Positions 45,894 through 55,117 of a DNA stretch of 64,000 bases are shown piece by piece. Source of the DNA: CBDCYS01 sp965224215. GTDB lineage: Bacteria > Acidobacteriota > Terriglobia > Bryobacterales > UBA6623. Made by a program: the position numbers and the translations under genes. Under the pieces are notes generated by a model, which saw only the letters and a list, made by a program, of their open reading frames with translations, made no database searches and was not told the DNA's origin. How positions within the stretch are numbered: the stretch's first letter is position 1; every line of letters starts with the position of its first letter. The stretch is taken from the NCBI GenBank assembly GCA_965224215.1, contig CBDCYS010000053.1, positions 62,001 to 126,000 on the forward strand, in the 5' to 3' direction.

Positions 45894-46986
45894 TTTTTCC
45901 TCCAACGGAGTTCCTGGCGGAAGGTCCGCCCGGAAACTTTCTAGAATGCTAAAGATTGTAACAGTTCAAACTAGCCCAGGGCGCGTCGTCACCAACGCCA
46001 AGCCGCTCAGAGCAGGTTGACTTACTTCGCAGCAACCTCCGAGTCCATCTTCTGAATCACGCCAAGCGCTTCCCACTCCATGAGCTGCCGCTTCACCTTG
46101 ATGGCAGCCGGCGAACCAGGTTGGGCTTCCACAAAGCTTCGATAAGCGGTGGCTGCCTTGGTAAAGTCGCCTTTTGGGGACTGGATCAAGCCCAGGATTT
46201 GGAAGGTTTGCGGAAACCGTGACGCATCCTTGCTCGACTGAACAGCGTCGATGGCCATTTCGGCCTCATCAAACTTGCCGAGATTGTAGTTCGCCACCGA
46301 TTGAAAGTACTTGACGTCGGTGAGATTCGGGTTCATCTTCAGAAGTATGGCTGAAAGTTCGGAGACTTGATCCCAGTTGCTTTCCTTCACTTCGAGTTGC
46401 AACAGGGGCGCATATGGCTTCATATACTTTGGATTACTTTGGATCAGCCTGCATCGCCATGTGAAATGCATCTCGGGCACCACCCGGATCGCTCATGTTC
46501 ATCTTCGTTTGCCCTAACAAAGTCGAGGCCGCGGCGTATTTCGGATACTCGGCTACGGCTTTTTCCAAGTTCGCGACTGCCTTTTCAGGCTTACGTTGAC
46601 GGGCATCTTTTTTTCTGAGTTCCTTCATAGCGCTTTCGTAGGCTTTCTTGGCGTTTTTCGGAGCCGCAAGGGTTGTAATGCTAACGGAGTCGCCTCTTAC
46701 GCCTCCTAGCCGGTGCATGACGATCACACCCACATCGGGGCGGTCGAAAACACTTCGACGCCCCAATTGAACCCTGTCGGAACGATAGCCGGGCAGTTCC
46801 CCTATCAACTCGCATCCTGATAGGTCCACCTGCCCAGGCCCCGTGGAGTTGCCGGCGCCAAATCCTCCAAGCCCGCCGCCCTGTCCGCCGCCGAAGGCGC
46901 CGCCTGGTCCCCCGCCGGGCAGACCCGAGCTACCCGAGCTGCTGGCGTCGGCCATCGCCAGGCCAGCGTTCCCGCCCAGCTCGAAG

Positions 46987-47599
46987 CTAAACATCCACCG
47001 CCTGAAAGGCGGTGGGTTACGTTTCGACTGAAAGTCGGGGTTGCGGCTCAAGCCGCCTGAAGCTGTCCGGCTCACAGCCGGCTCAAGGCTTGGTGGGCGC
47101 TGTAATCTTGAATCCTTCCCCGTCCTCATCCCATTTCTGGCTCTCAATGTATCTCTTGATCGTTTCTTCATCTACCGCGCCCACCGTCGCACAAAAGTAG
47201 CCGCGTGCCCACAGATGTTGGCCCCAATACCGTTTCCGCAACTCTCCAAACTCGTCCTGTAATCGCCGCGACGACCGCCCCTTCAGGTACTGCACCAGCT
47301 TCGACGGCGCTAGTTGCGGCGGAGCCGTCACCAACATGTGCACATGATCCGGCGACACCGCGCCCCGGATCACCGCCACTCCCCTCGCTTCACAGCTCTG
47401 CCGGATCAGATCCCGCACCCGCTCTGCCACCCTGCCCCGTAACACCTTGTAGCGGTACTTCGTGATCCATATGAGGTGATATTTGATGTCGTAGACCGAA
47501 TGCGCTTCTCGCCGATATTCTTCCATCCCCCCATTCTCATCCAGAACTGCTTGAATCTGACCGCCTGAAAGGCGGTGGGTTTAGACCTGGTGATTGAAC
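46987..47599 (-). mobile_element. IS200/IS605-type element (tnpA only)
   Basis: The 613-bp element interrupts the TPR gene without a target duplication. A TTTAG lies at both borders, as expected for single-strand transposition next to a short target. Identical subterminal hairpins (CCGCCTGAAAGGCGG) lie near each end, at about 46998-47012 and 47562-47576, and further short hairpins lie between 47040 and 47090. There is no tnpB. Confidence 0.88.
47083..47526 (-). CDS. IS200/IS605 family Y1 transposase TnpA
   Basis: The 147-residue protein has the HUH motif in SPDHVHMLVTAPP, the typical start YDIKYHLIWITKYRYKVL and the catalytic tyrosine in TIKRYIESQKW. It cuts and joins single-stranded DNA at the subterminal hairpins. 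The gene is intact, so the element may still move. Confidence 0.92.
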   Translation of the reverse strand: MEEYRREAHSVYDIKYHLIWITKYRYKVLRGRVAERVRDLIRQSCEARGVAVIRGAVSPDHVHMLVTAPPQLAPSKLVQYLKGRSSRRLQDEFGELRKRYWGQHLWARGYFCATVGAVDEETIKRYIESQKWDEDGEGFKITAPTKP

Positions 47600-47957
47600 T
47601 AAAACGGCCTTTGTGGTCGGTGTAGGTCTCGGGTACGTTCTGACCGTTGCAGATCCGCTGGATTGTCACTGGCTCGGAAGGTGGATTGCCATCATCGAGC
47701 AGCACGTGGCCCGAAAGGTAGATCGGACGCCGTTGTTGCTGCTGCCTCTGTTGGCCGAAAGGATCATTCTGTTGGCCGAAAGGATCGTTTTGGTTTCCGC
47801 AGCCGCCGGGTTGGTTCCCACCCTGGCCGCCCGGGCGGGTATTCCCACCGGTATTGCCACCGCCCCCACCCCCGCGACCGCCGCCGCCCTGCTGGGCCGG
47901 AGCGACCATCGCAACGCTCAGAACGAAACTCAGAAGCAGGAAGCTCTTCCTAGCCAT

Positions 47958-48328
47958 AATGTTGCTCTCTTAGTACGACGACGCAGCCGTGTAAAGACGC
48001 TGCACCTCCGAAGCGTAGCATATACGTTTCGTCCGGCACCATAGGTTTTTTACGGTCACTTCACCGCGATCGGCTGCTGGGCCCGGACGCAGCAGTTTGA
48101 TCACTGAACTCCACGTTTTCAGTGCGTTCGTCGGGTTGCATGTGCTCGCCCGCAACGCGGACCACCCGGCCCAGTTGCGGCTCAAAAGTGCGAAATCGCA
48201 CTTCTCACTCTTTTGCCGAGACTACTGGAAGCTTGAAAGGACAGATTCCCACGTTCGATTGTTGGCATGGAAGACGCGTCGGCGGGCAAGCTGACGCCTG
48301 CTTTGGCTGGATTACCTATCTGCTTCTT
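47958..48328. other. Intergenic region between the TPR gene and lysR
   Basis: Only short frames without family features are present. It should contain the promoter of the TPR gene on the minus strand, but no confident -35/-10 pair was identified. Confidence 0.4.
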
Positions 48329-49207
48329 TCATCGCTTCTGGTGGACGAGATCTAAGAACGCCTGGGCGGCGTGGGAGGTTTTTCGTTTCGCCGGGAAAAC
48401 CAGCCTAATCTTGCGTTCTACGTGGATCTCCTTGACCGCCACCTCCATCAGGGTCCCCGCCTGAATCTCTTCCTCCACGCACATTTTTGGCAGAAACGCC
48501 ACGCCCATATTCATTTGCACAAGCTTACGGATCGTTTCGATCGTCGGCATTTCCACCTCCATATTGAGCGGAACCTGGTGGCGCTTGAAGGTGTCAATGA
48601 CGGTCTCGCGATAAGGCGAGACGACGTTGTGCGCGATGAAGGTTTCCATCCCAAGCTCGGTGAGGTTGACTTGCTCACGACCGGCGAAGCGGTGTTTCGG
48701 CGAGACTACGAACGCGAGCGAATCGTTGTAGATTTCTGATGAGGCCAAGTCTGGATTCCGCGGGTCGTAGCTGATGGCGCCGAGATCGAGTGAGCCTGCG
48801 GCAACCGCGTCGGGGATGCCTCTCGAAAGGCTGCGGCGAATCTCGACCTTGACGCCCGGATACGGCCCGTGGAATCGCTCGATATGGCCAAGCAAATAGA
48901 GGGCGGTCGACTCATTGGCGCCGATCGTGAGCTTCCCGGCCCGTTTGTCCCGCAACTCAAGCAGAGAGTTCCGAAGTGCACGCTCCAAGTTGTCGAATCG
49001 CTGCGCGTAGTCTCGGACGACCTTCCCGGCGTCGGTGAGAACAAGTTGTTTCGACGAGCGGTCAATCAGCTTTTCGCCAAGCTCGGTCTCCAGCCTCTTT
49101 AGAGCTAATGAGATAGCGGGTTGGGTGCGGAGTAGTTTGTCGGCAGCCCTGGAGAAGCTGCCTTCAACAACTAACGTCGTGAAGGTTCTCAGTAGTGCTA
49201 GGTCCAT
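48329..49207 (-). CDS. LysR-family transcriptional regulator
   Basis: The 292-residue protein begins with a LysR helix-turn-helix (LLRTFTTLVVEGSFSRAADK, then TQPAISLALKRLETELG). A periplasmic-binding-like effector domain follows (LTIGANESTALYLLG onward). It is divergent from leuA with a 173-bp gap, the standard arrangement for a LysR regulator and its target. It probably controls leuA and itself; the effector may be a branched-chain pathway intermediate. Confidence 0.88.
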   Translation of the reverse strand: MDLALLRTFTTLVVEGSFSRAADKLLRTQPAISLALKRLETELGEKLIDRSSKQLVLTDAGKVVRDYAQRFDNLERALRNSLLELRDKRAGKLTIGANESTALYLLGHIERFHGPYPGVKVEIRRSLSRGIPDAVAAGSLDLGAISYDPRNPDLASSEIYNDSLAFVVSPKHRFAGREQVNLTELGMETFIAHNVVSPYRETVIDTFKRHQVPLNMEVEMPTIETIRKLVQMNMGVAFLPKMCVEEEIQAGTLMEVAVKEIHVERKIRLVFPAKRKTSHAAQAFLDLVHQKR

Positions 49208-49380
49208 GTCGGGCCGCTTCGCGGGCAGAAGCCGAACTTCGTTAATGGAATCATGACAAACGATTAGAAAATGTTATTGAATGAGCAATCCATATCATAA
49301 CTCATATAATTATAAATTTGCATTATGGATGGGTTCGTGCTTAACTGGAAGTGTCCGTTGCGAGAAGGAGAGGGTTCAGT
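49208..49380. promoter_or_regulatory. AT-rich divergent promoter region lysR/leuA
   Basis: The stretch about 49258-49330 is strikingly AT-rich compared with its surroundings and includes CATATAATTATAAATTTG. A TATAAT box is readable on the plus strand (within CATATAATTAT), and partial dyads of the LysR T-N11-A type occur. A GAGAAGGAGAGG ribosome site precedes the leuA ATG. Confidence 0.45.
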
Positions 49381-50577
49381 ATGCCCGATCGCGTCTACAT
49401 CTTCGACACAACTTTGAGAGACGGCGAGCAGTCGCCGGGTTGCAGCATGACCACGCCCGAGAAGCTACGGATGGCGGCGAAGCTCGTCGATCTCGGTGTC
49501 GATCTGATGGAGGCGGGCTTTCCGATCGCTTCACAGGGCGACTTTGAGGCCGTTCGAGAGGTTGCTCGAGAGTTCCCTGAAACAAGGGTAGCCGCTCTGG
49601 CGAGAGCAGTGCCGGTCGACGTCGAGCGTGCGCTCCAGGCGCTCGACGGAGCAAAGAATCCCCGCTTGCACACCTTCATCGCAACCAGCGAAATCCATCT
49701 GACCTACAAGCTACACAAGACGCAAGAGCAGGTGCTCGACGATGCCGTGGCGGCTGTCAGGCAAGCTAAGAAGTATGTGGACGATGTCGAATTTTCAGCA
49801 GAAGACGCCACGCGGACCGACATTGACTATCTTTATAGTATTTCCAAAGCTACGGTTGAAGCCGGTGCGACGACCGTCAACATTCCAGACACAGTTGGAT
49901 TCATGGTGCCGGACGAATATGCGGCCATGATCGGCAAAATCGTCGAGGCGGTTGGCGAGAAGGCAATCGTTAGCGTCCACACGCACGATGACCTGGGGTT
50001 GGCGGAAGCCAACTCGCTGGCAGCTCTCAACGCGGGTGCCCGTCAGATCGAGTGCACCATCAACGGCATCGGCGAAAGAGCGGGCAACTGCGCGCTGGAA
50101 GAGGTGGTGATGGCCATGGCAGTGCGCAACGATCGGCTTCCCTTCCATACGAACATACAGCACGAGTTGCTTTACCCCTGCAGCCAGTTGTTGAGCAGCA
50201 TCATTACTTTCGGCGTCCAGCCCAACAAGGCCATCGTTGGGGCCAACGCTTTTGCTCATGAGGCTGGCATTCACCAGGACGGCTATCTTAAGAACCCGCT
50301 CACCTACGAGATCATGCAGCCGGCTCAAGTGGGCGTGCCCGCTACGAACCTGGTGCTGGGGAAGCACAGCGGCCGCCATGCTCTCCACGAGCGAGTCAAG
50401 GACCTCGGCTTTCCCGCGTTGGACCACGAGGAGCTTAAGCGCGTCTATCAGGCGTTCACCCATCTGGCCGACGGACGCAAGGGCCTGACGAACTCCGATA
50501 TCGAGGAGTTGCTTGCGGAATTGGGCTTTTCCAAGAAGGTCGAGACGGAGCAGGGCGTGCTGACGCAGGGGGACTGA
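49381..50577 (+). CDS. leuA: 2-isopropylmalate synthase, short form without regulatory domain
   Basis: The catalytic domain is complete: FDTTLRDGEQSPGCSMT (metal aspartate and active-site arginine), VHTHDDLGLAEANSLAALNA (metal histidines) and NAFAHEAGIHQDGYLKNP. It condenses 2-oxoisovalerate with acetyl-CoA at the first step of leucine synthesis. The protein stops at 398 residues, soon after the linker (ELLAELGFSKK). The C-terminal LeuA dimer/allosteric domain (about 110-120 residues), which binds leucine, is therefore missing. The stop is 45 bp from the converging ndk gene. It could be feedback-insensitive or truncated. The LysR gene next to it may replace that control. Confidence 0.9.
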   Translation: MPDRVYIFDTTLRDGEQSPGCSMTTPEKLRMAAKLVDLGVDLMEAGFPIASQGDFEAVREVAREFPETRVAALARAVPVDVERALQALDGAKNPRLHTFIATSEIHLTYKLHKTQEQVLDDAVAAVRQAKKYVDDVEFSAEDATRTDIDYLYSISKATVEAGATTVNIPDTVGFMVPDEYAAMIGKIVEAVGEKAIVSVHTHDDLGLAEANSLAALNAGARQIECTINGIGERAGNCALEEVVMAMAVRNDRLPFHTNIQHELLYPCSQLLSSIITFGVQPNKAIVGANAFAHEAGIHQDGYLKNPLTYEIMQPAQVGVPATNLVLGKHSGRHALHERVKDLGFPALDHEELKRVYQAFTHLADGRKGLTNSDIEELLAELGFSKKVETEQGVLTQGD

Positions 50578-50622
50578 CCAGGGTTCTCCGCAGTGTCAAG
50601 CAGAAGGTGGGGTTCAGCCGGG

Positions 50623-51045
50623 TCAGCCGACCAGGTCCAGATCGCTGAAGAAGAACCGCATCTCAGCGGCTGCCGTCTCGGGGGCGTCGGAACCGTGGAT
50701 CGCATTGCGTTCGATGTCGGTTCCGAACTGGTTGCGAATGGTGCCTTCGGCTGCCTTCGTCGAATCAGTGGCGCCCATGATCTCTCGCAGTTTCGCGATG
50801 GCGTCTTCTCGTTCGAGCGCTATGGGGACAACCGGACCTTCGGTCATGAAGTTCACCAGGTCATTGAAAAACGGCCGTTCGCGGTGGACCTGATAAAAGG
50901 CCTCGGCATCGGCGCGTGACAGACGGATCAGCCTCATTCCAAGAATGCGGAAGCCGGCTTTTTCGATCTCAGCGATGATACCGCCGATGTGAGCCGAGGA
51001 AGTGGAATCGGGTTTGATGATGGTGAGCGTTCTTTCTAATGACAT
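50623..51045 (-). CDS. ndk: Nucleoside diphosphate kinase
   Basis: The 140-residue protein has the family start ERTLTIIKPDS and the active-site histidine in RNAIHGSDAPETA, with the usual length and fold. It transfers phosphate between nucleoside di- and triphosphates. It is the last gene of a sucC-sucD-ndk unit; succinyl-CoA synthetase makes ATP or GTP that Ndk can interconvert. The gap to sucD is 62 bp. Confidence 0.95.
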   Translation of the reverse strand: MSLERTLTIIKPDSTSSAHIGGIIAEIEKAGFRILGMRLIRLSRADAEAFYQVHRERPFFNDLVNFMTEGPVVPIALEREDAIAKLREIMGATDSTKAAEGTIRNQFGTDIERNAIHGSDAPETAAAEMRFFFSDLDLVG

Positions 51046-51107
51046 GAGTAGTTCTTCCAAGAGGTCTGCTGTGGAGGATATGCGGTTCTCTTCGACCGAC
51101 CGCTTGC

Positions 51108-51986
51108 CTACGCGCTCGGCTCGGACATCCGCGTTGCCAAGGTCGCGGCCATGTCGCCCGGCGTTGGGGCCACGGCAATCCCGGCGGCTTCGAGCGCCGC
51201 GATTTTGTCCTCGGCAGTACCTTTTCCTCCGGAAATGATGGCTCCGGCGTGGCCCATTCTTCTGCCGGGAGGGGCGGTGCGGCCCGCGATGAATGCCGCT
51301 ACCGGCTTCTTTACAAATTGCTTGATATAGGCGGCTGCGTCTTCTTCGGCAGTCCCACCGATCTCGCCGATCATGATGACCGCTTCCGTCTCTGGGTCGT
51401 CGTTGAAAAGTTTCAGCGCGTCTATGAATGACGTGCCGATGATCGGATCGCCGCCGATTCCGATGCAGGTGGACTGTCCGATCCCGATCGGGGTGAGCTG
51501 CCCCACCGCTTCGTAGGTCAGAGTTCCCGAACGGGAGATGACGCCGACGTGGCCCTGCTTGTGGATATAGCCGGGCATGATCCCGAGCTTGCATTTCCCG
51601 GGCGAGATGATGCCGGGACAGTTCGGTCCGATCAGGCGCGTCGGCTTGCCACGAAGATAGTGAGCGACCTTCACCATGTCGTTCGCCGGAATTCCCTCGG
51701 TGATGCAGACAACGAGCTTGAGCCCGGCCTCGGCCGCTTCCATGATGGCGTCGGCAGCGCCCGCCGCCGGCACGAACACCATCGAGGCGTCGGGCTGCAC
51801 ATGCTCAACAGCGTCGCGAACCGTGTTGAAGACCGGCACGCCTAGCTGCTCGCTGCCGCCCTTGCCGGGGCTAATGCCTCCGACAATCTTGGTGTCATAT
51901 TGCATGCACTGGTCGGCGTGGAATTGTCCCGCGCGGCCGAAGCCCTGCACCAGGACTCGTGTATTTTCGTCTACCAGAATGCTCAT
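51108..51986 (-). CDS. sucD: Succinate-CoA ligase alpha subunit
   Basis: The CoA-binding Rossmann part (LVQGFGRAGQFHADQCMQYD) and the phosphohistidine loop (GRRMGHAGAIISGGKGTAED) are present; length is 292 residues. With SucC it converts succinyl-CoA to succinate in the TCA cycle with ATP or GTP formation. It starts 50 bp after sucC. Confidence 0.96.
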   Translation of the reverse strand: MSILVDENTRVLVQGFGRAGQFHADQCMQYDTKIVGGISPGKGGSEQLGVPVFNTVRDAVEHVQPDASMVFVPAAGAADAIMEAAEAGLKLVVCITEGIPANDMVKVAHYLRGKPTRLIGPNCPGIISPGKCKLGIMPGYIHKQGHVGVISRSGTLTYEAVGQLTPIGIGQSTCIGIGGDPIIGTSFIDALKLFNDDPETEAVIMIGEIGGTAEEDAAAYIKQFVKKPVAAFIAGRTAPPGRRMGHAGAIISGGKGTAEDKIAALEAAGIAVAPTPGDMAATLATRMSEPSA

Positions 51987-52036
51987 GAAATGATGACTCG
52001 CTTAGCCGTCGTCCAACTCGCGGCCTGACCCGCCGC

Positions 52037-53194
52037 CTAACCTGCCAACGCCACGACTTTTTCGGCCGCATCTTTGATCCCGGCGGCAACCGTAAAGTTC
52101 AGACCGGATTCCGCCAGGATCTTGCGGCCGATCTTGACGTTGGTCCCTTCCAGCCGGAGAACGATTGGCTGGCTGATCGCCAGCTCGCGGGCGGCGGCCA
52201 CCACTCCTTCGGCGAGAGTATCGACGCGCAGGATTCCGCCAAAGACATTAATCAGGATCGCCTTGACGTTGGAGTCGCTTAGGATGATGCGCAGGCCGTT
52301 CTTGACCTGGTCCGCGCTGGCTCCGCCGCCGACGTCCAGAAAGTTGGCAGGGCGCCCACCGGCGTGCTGGATGATGTCCATCGTGGCCATCGCCAAACCG
52401 GCTCCGTTCACCATGCAACCGACATTCCCGTCGAGCTTGATGTAGTTGAGCCCGTGCCCATGGGCGTCGGTTTCGAGCGGCTCTTCTTCGTCCAAGTCGC
52501 GATAGTCCTGAAGCTCGGGATGGCGGAACAGAGCGTTGTCGTCGAAGTCCATCTTGGCGTCAAGAGCGATCGCCCGTCCGTCGGTCGTGATGACAAACGG
52601 GTTGATCTCAACCAGGCTGGCGTCTGTCGCCCAATAGGTGTCGGCGAGGGCCGTCATCGCCTTGACAACGGCGTCAACGGCTTGAGCGGGTACTCCCATC
52701 CCGAATGCCAGCCGCCGCGCTTGGAAACCAGAGAGGCCGATGCCTGGTTCGATGACCTCTTTGAGAATCAGCTCAGGGGTGTTCGCGGCAACTTCCTCGA
52801 TGTCCATTCCACCTTCGGCAGACGCCATCAGGACGGGCTTGCCGATGGCACGATCGAGCGCGACGCCCAGGTAGAGCTCACGCTCAATTGGAAGTGTTTC
52901 TTCGACGAGGATTCGCTTGACCAGGCGACCTTCGGGGCCGGTCTGGTGTGTGACTAGTGTCATCCCGAGGATCTGGCTCGCGAGCGCGACCGCTTCTTCC
53001 ACGTTGCTGGCGAGTTTGACGCCGCCTCCCTTGCCGCGCCCTCCGGCGTGAATCTGGGCCTTTACGACGACACGGCCACCGAGTTCCTCGGCGCAGGCAC
53101 GGGCTTCGTCGGCGGAGAAGCAAACCTTTCCGCGCGGAACCGGAACGTTGTTCTGGCGCAGAATCTCCTTCGCTTGATACTCGTGAATTTTCAT
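52037..53194 (-). CDS. sucC: Succinate-CoA ligase beta subunit
   Basis: The start at the ATG at 53194 gives the classic MKIHEYQAKEILRQNNVPVP. The ATP-grasp region (VVKAQIHAGGRGKGGGVKLA), LVEINPFVIT and MVNGAGLAMATMD are present; length is 385 residues. It is the first gene of the operon with sucD and ndk, divergent from trpD. Confidence 0.96.
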   Translation of the reverse strand: MKIHEYQAKEILRQNNVPVPRGKVCFSADEARACAEELGGRVVVKAQIHAGGRGKGGGVKLASNVEEAVALASQILGMTLVTHQTGPEGRLVKRILVEETLPIERELYLGVALDRAIGKPVLMASAEGGMDIEEVAANTPELILKEVIEPGIGLSGFQARRLAFGMGVPAQAVDAVVKAMTALADTYWATDASLVEINPFVITTDGRAIALDAKMDFDDNALFRHPELQDYRDLDEEEPLETDAHGHGLNYIKLDGNVGCMVNGAGLAMATMDIIQHAGGRPANFLDVGGGASADQVKNGLRIILSDSNVKAILINVFGGILRVDTLAEGVVAAARELAISQPIVLRLEGTNVKIGRKILAESGLNFTVAAGIKDAAEKVVALAG

Positions 53195-53280
53195 GAAATG
53201 AGGACCTGCGTGGTACGATCGGGGAATTCGGGGAACGAGATTCTCACTATAAGGTATCGACTGAAAGGAACGCAATTCAG

Positions 53281-54312
53281 ATGGGAGCCGCACTTGACGC
53301 ACTCCACAAAACAGCGAAAAGAGAGCACCTAACCGCCGAAGAAGCCGCCGCCGCGATGAATGAGATTCTTACCGGGGAGGCGGGCCCGGTGATTGTCAGC
53401 GGCTTGCTCGTTGCTCTCGCTATGAAGGGCGAGACGGTGGACGAACTCGTCGGTTTCGCGCGGACGATGCGCGCGCGGGCCGCCAAGGTTCCTTTGGTTG
53501 CACTGAAAGGTTCATCGCTGGTTGACACCTGCGGAACGGGCGGCGACTCGTCCAATTCGTTCAATATCTCGACGGTCTCGGCTTTGGTCGTAGCCGGAGT
53601 GGGTGTCCCGGTCGCCAAGCACGGCAACCGGTCGATCTCGAGCCGCTGCGGCAGCGCCGATGTTCTCGAAGCGCTGGGAGTCAAGGTTGATCTGAAACCC
53701 GAACAGGTTGGGGCGTCGATCGAGTCGGTGGGCATCGGCTTTCTGTTCGCGCCCCTGATTCACCCGGCGATGCGGCATGCGCAGCCCGTGCGCGGGGAAC
53801 TCAAGATGCGCACGGTCTTTAACATGCTGGGCCCGCTGACGAATCCGGCGGGGGCTGGGGCGCAGGTCGTTGGAGTGTTCTACGCAAAGCTGGTTCCCAT
53901 GATTGCCGAGGCGCTTGTTGGCTTAGGTTTGAAGCGCGGCTTTGTCGTTCACGGCAGCGACGGGCTGGACGAGATTACGACAACTGGGCCGACTCTGGTT
54001 GCCGAGATTGGCGACGGGAAGGTGCTGGAACGGCAACTTACTCCCGATGATTTTGGGTTGCGCACGGCGCAAAGCAGTGATCTGGTGGGCGGGGACCGCG
54101 AGGCGAACGCGGCCATTGCTCGAGAGATTTTGATGGGCCGCGCTGGGCCGAAGCGCGATATTGTTGTGGCCAACGCGGCTGCTGCGTTGGTTGCGGCCGG
54201 GCGGGCTGAGGGTTTTCAGGAGGCTGCTGGGATTGCGGCAGAGTCGATTGACAGCGGGGCTGCGCAGAGCGCGCTCAACGAGTTTGTGCGTTTTACCAAT
54301 CAGTTTTCGTAA
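53281..54312 (+). CDS. trpD: Anthranilate phosphoribosyltransferase
   Basis: The glycine-rich PRPP site DTCGTGGDSSNSFNISTVSA and the anthranilate-site motif KHGNRSISSRCGSADVLEAL are intact; length is 343 residues. It catalyses the second step of tryptophan synthesis. No other trp genes are near. A degenerate copy of its 3' third lies at 54798-55016. Confidence 0.95.
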   Translation: MGAALDALHKTAKREHLTAEEAAAAMNEILTGEAGPVIVSGLLVALAMKGETVDELVGFARTMRARAAKVPLVALKGSSLVDTCGTGGDSSNSFNISTVSALVVAGVGVPVAKHGNRSISSRCGSADVLEALGVKVDLKPEQVGASIESVGIGFLFAPLIHPAMRHAQPVRGELKMRTVFNMLGPLTNPAGAGAQVVGVFYAKLVPMIAEALVGLGLKRGFVVHGSDGLDEITTTGPTLVAEIGDGKVLERQLTPDDFGLRTAQSSDLVGGDREANAAIAREILMGRAGPKRDIVVANAAAALVAAGRAEGFQEAAGIAAESIDSGAAQSALNEFVRFTNQFS

Positions 54313-54497
54313 GGTCGCGGCCGGCTGATCGAGGGGCGAAGTCGATTAACTGCAAAACCTTACTCTCCGCAGGTTGACCGTAGTTTTTCAATGCCAACGA
54401 GGTAGTCAAAATCCTGAAACTCGTCTCCCACTAAATCGGATTCGGCCGTTGACTCAAGGGTTCGTTGGGTGTACGCTTTTCTTGCTAGGAGGAAACC

Positions 54498-54716
54498 ATG
54501 TCTGAAGAAACCAGTAAGCACCCGGACGAGTCGGAACTCCGCGACGAGCAGTTGGAGCAAGCGGCGGGCGGCAGTGTGACCCCGGACGATGGCCGGGTGG
54601 GCGGTAACCCGCCCGATGACGCCCTCTCCAGGGAAATAAAGGTGGGCGGTACAGCGCAGGACGACAGCACCCCGGACGATGGCTCCTTAGTTGGGACTTT
54701 TCCGTCGAGGAATTAG
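54498..54716 (+). CDS. RiPP precursor-like small protein with double-glycine leader motif
   Basis: AGGAGG lies 7 nt before the ATG. The 72-residue product has an acidic leader ending in ELRDEQLEQAAGG, close to the LSxxELxxIxGG double-glycine leader consensus. A core of about 47 residues follows with two TPDDG repeats (VTPDDGRVGG and STPDDGSLVG). It lacks cysteine, so lanthipeptide- or sactipeptide-type crosslinks are impossible, and no modification enzyme or transporter is in the window. It may be a bacteriocin-like or other exported peptide, or an orphan precursor. Confidence 0.5.
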   Translation: MSEETSKHPDESELRDEQLEQAAGGSVTPDDGRVGGNPPDDALSREIKVGGTAQDDSTPDDGSLVGTFPSRN

Positions 54717-54797
54717 GCGTCGTCGCCATCTCGACGCTACCTGGCCAGCCCCATTTACCTTGAACTGGCAGAGCACCACGTCCCGGCTGCCGATGCC

Positions 54798-55016
54798 GAT
54801 GATTGCGCTTGACGCAAAGCAGTGATCTGGTGGGCGCGGACCGCGAAGCGAACGCGGCCATTGCTTGAGAGATTTTGATGGGCCGCGCTGGGCCGAAGCG
54901 CGATATTGTTGTGGCCAACGCGGCTGCTGCGCTGGTTGCGGCCGCGCGGGCTGAGGGTTTTCAGGAGGCTGCTGGAATTGCGGCAGAGTCGATTGATTCC
55001 GGGGCGGCGCAGAGGT
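54798..55016 (+). pseudogene. Duplicated 3' fragment of trpD
   Basis: About 210 bp repeat trpD sequence from 54046-54270 with only scattered differences, including a CGA-to-TGA stop and a small deletion at its start. After the shared GCGCAGAG the sequences part: trpD goes on to its own end, while this copy runs into unrelated DNA. The RiPP-like gene lies between original and copy. Confidence 0.9.
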
Positions 55017-55117
55017 TGCTTGGCGGTTTGGCGATCAAGCTAGCTGACCCGTCGCTTACGCTCAGGGCTCCGGTCGACAGGGCTGTCGCTTGCGCTCTGG
55101 GCTCTGTGCGTGCGCGT

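Larger units (their letters stand above)
46022..47957 (-). pseudogene. Secreted TPR protein, interrupted by IS200/IS605 and a 10-bp tandem duplication
   Basis: The gene starts at 47957 with a signal peptide (FLLLSFVLSVAMVAPAQ), a Gly/Asn/Gln-rich stretch and a beta-domain (RPIYLSGHVLLDDGNPP). At TTTAG (47600-47604) the IS200/IS605 element enters; behind it, from 46986, the coding sequence resumes as SFELGGNAGLAMADASSSG. It continues through LPGYRSDRVQLGRRS and TPRs (AVANLEKAVAEYPKYAAAST). At 46428-46447 the 10-mer TACTTTGGAT is present twice (plus strand), which creates a stop. With one copy removed the frame runs ADPKYMKPYAPLLQLEV to the end at 46022. Proteins of this build are typical of Acidobacteriota. 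Both lesions look genuine. Confidence 0.85.
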
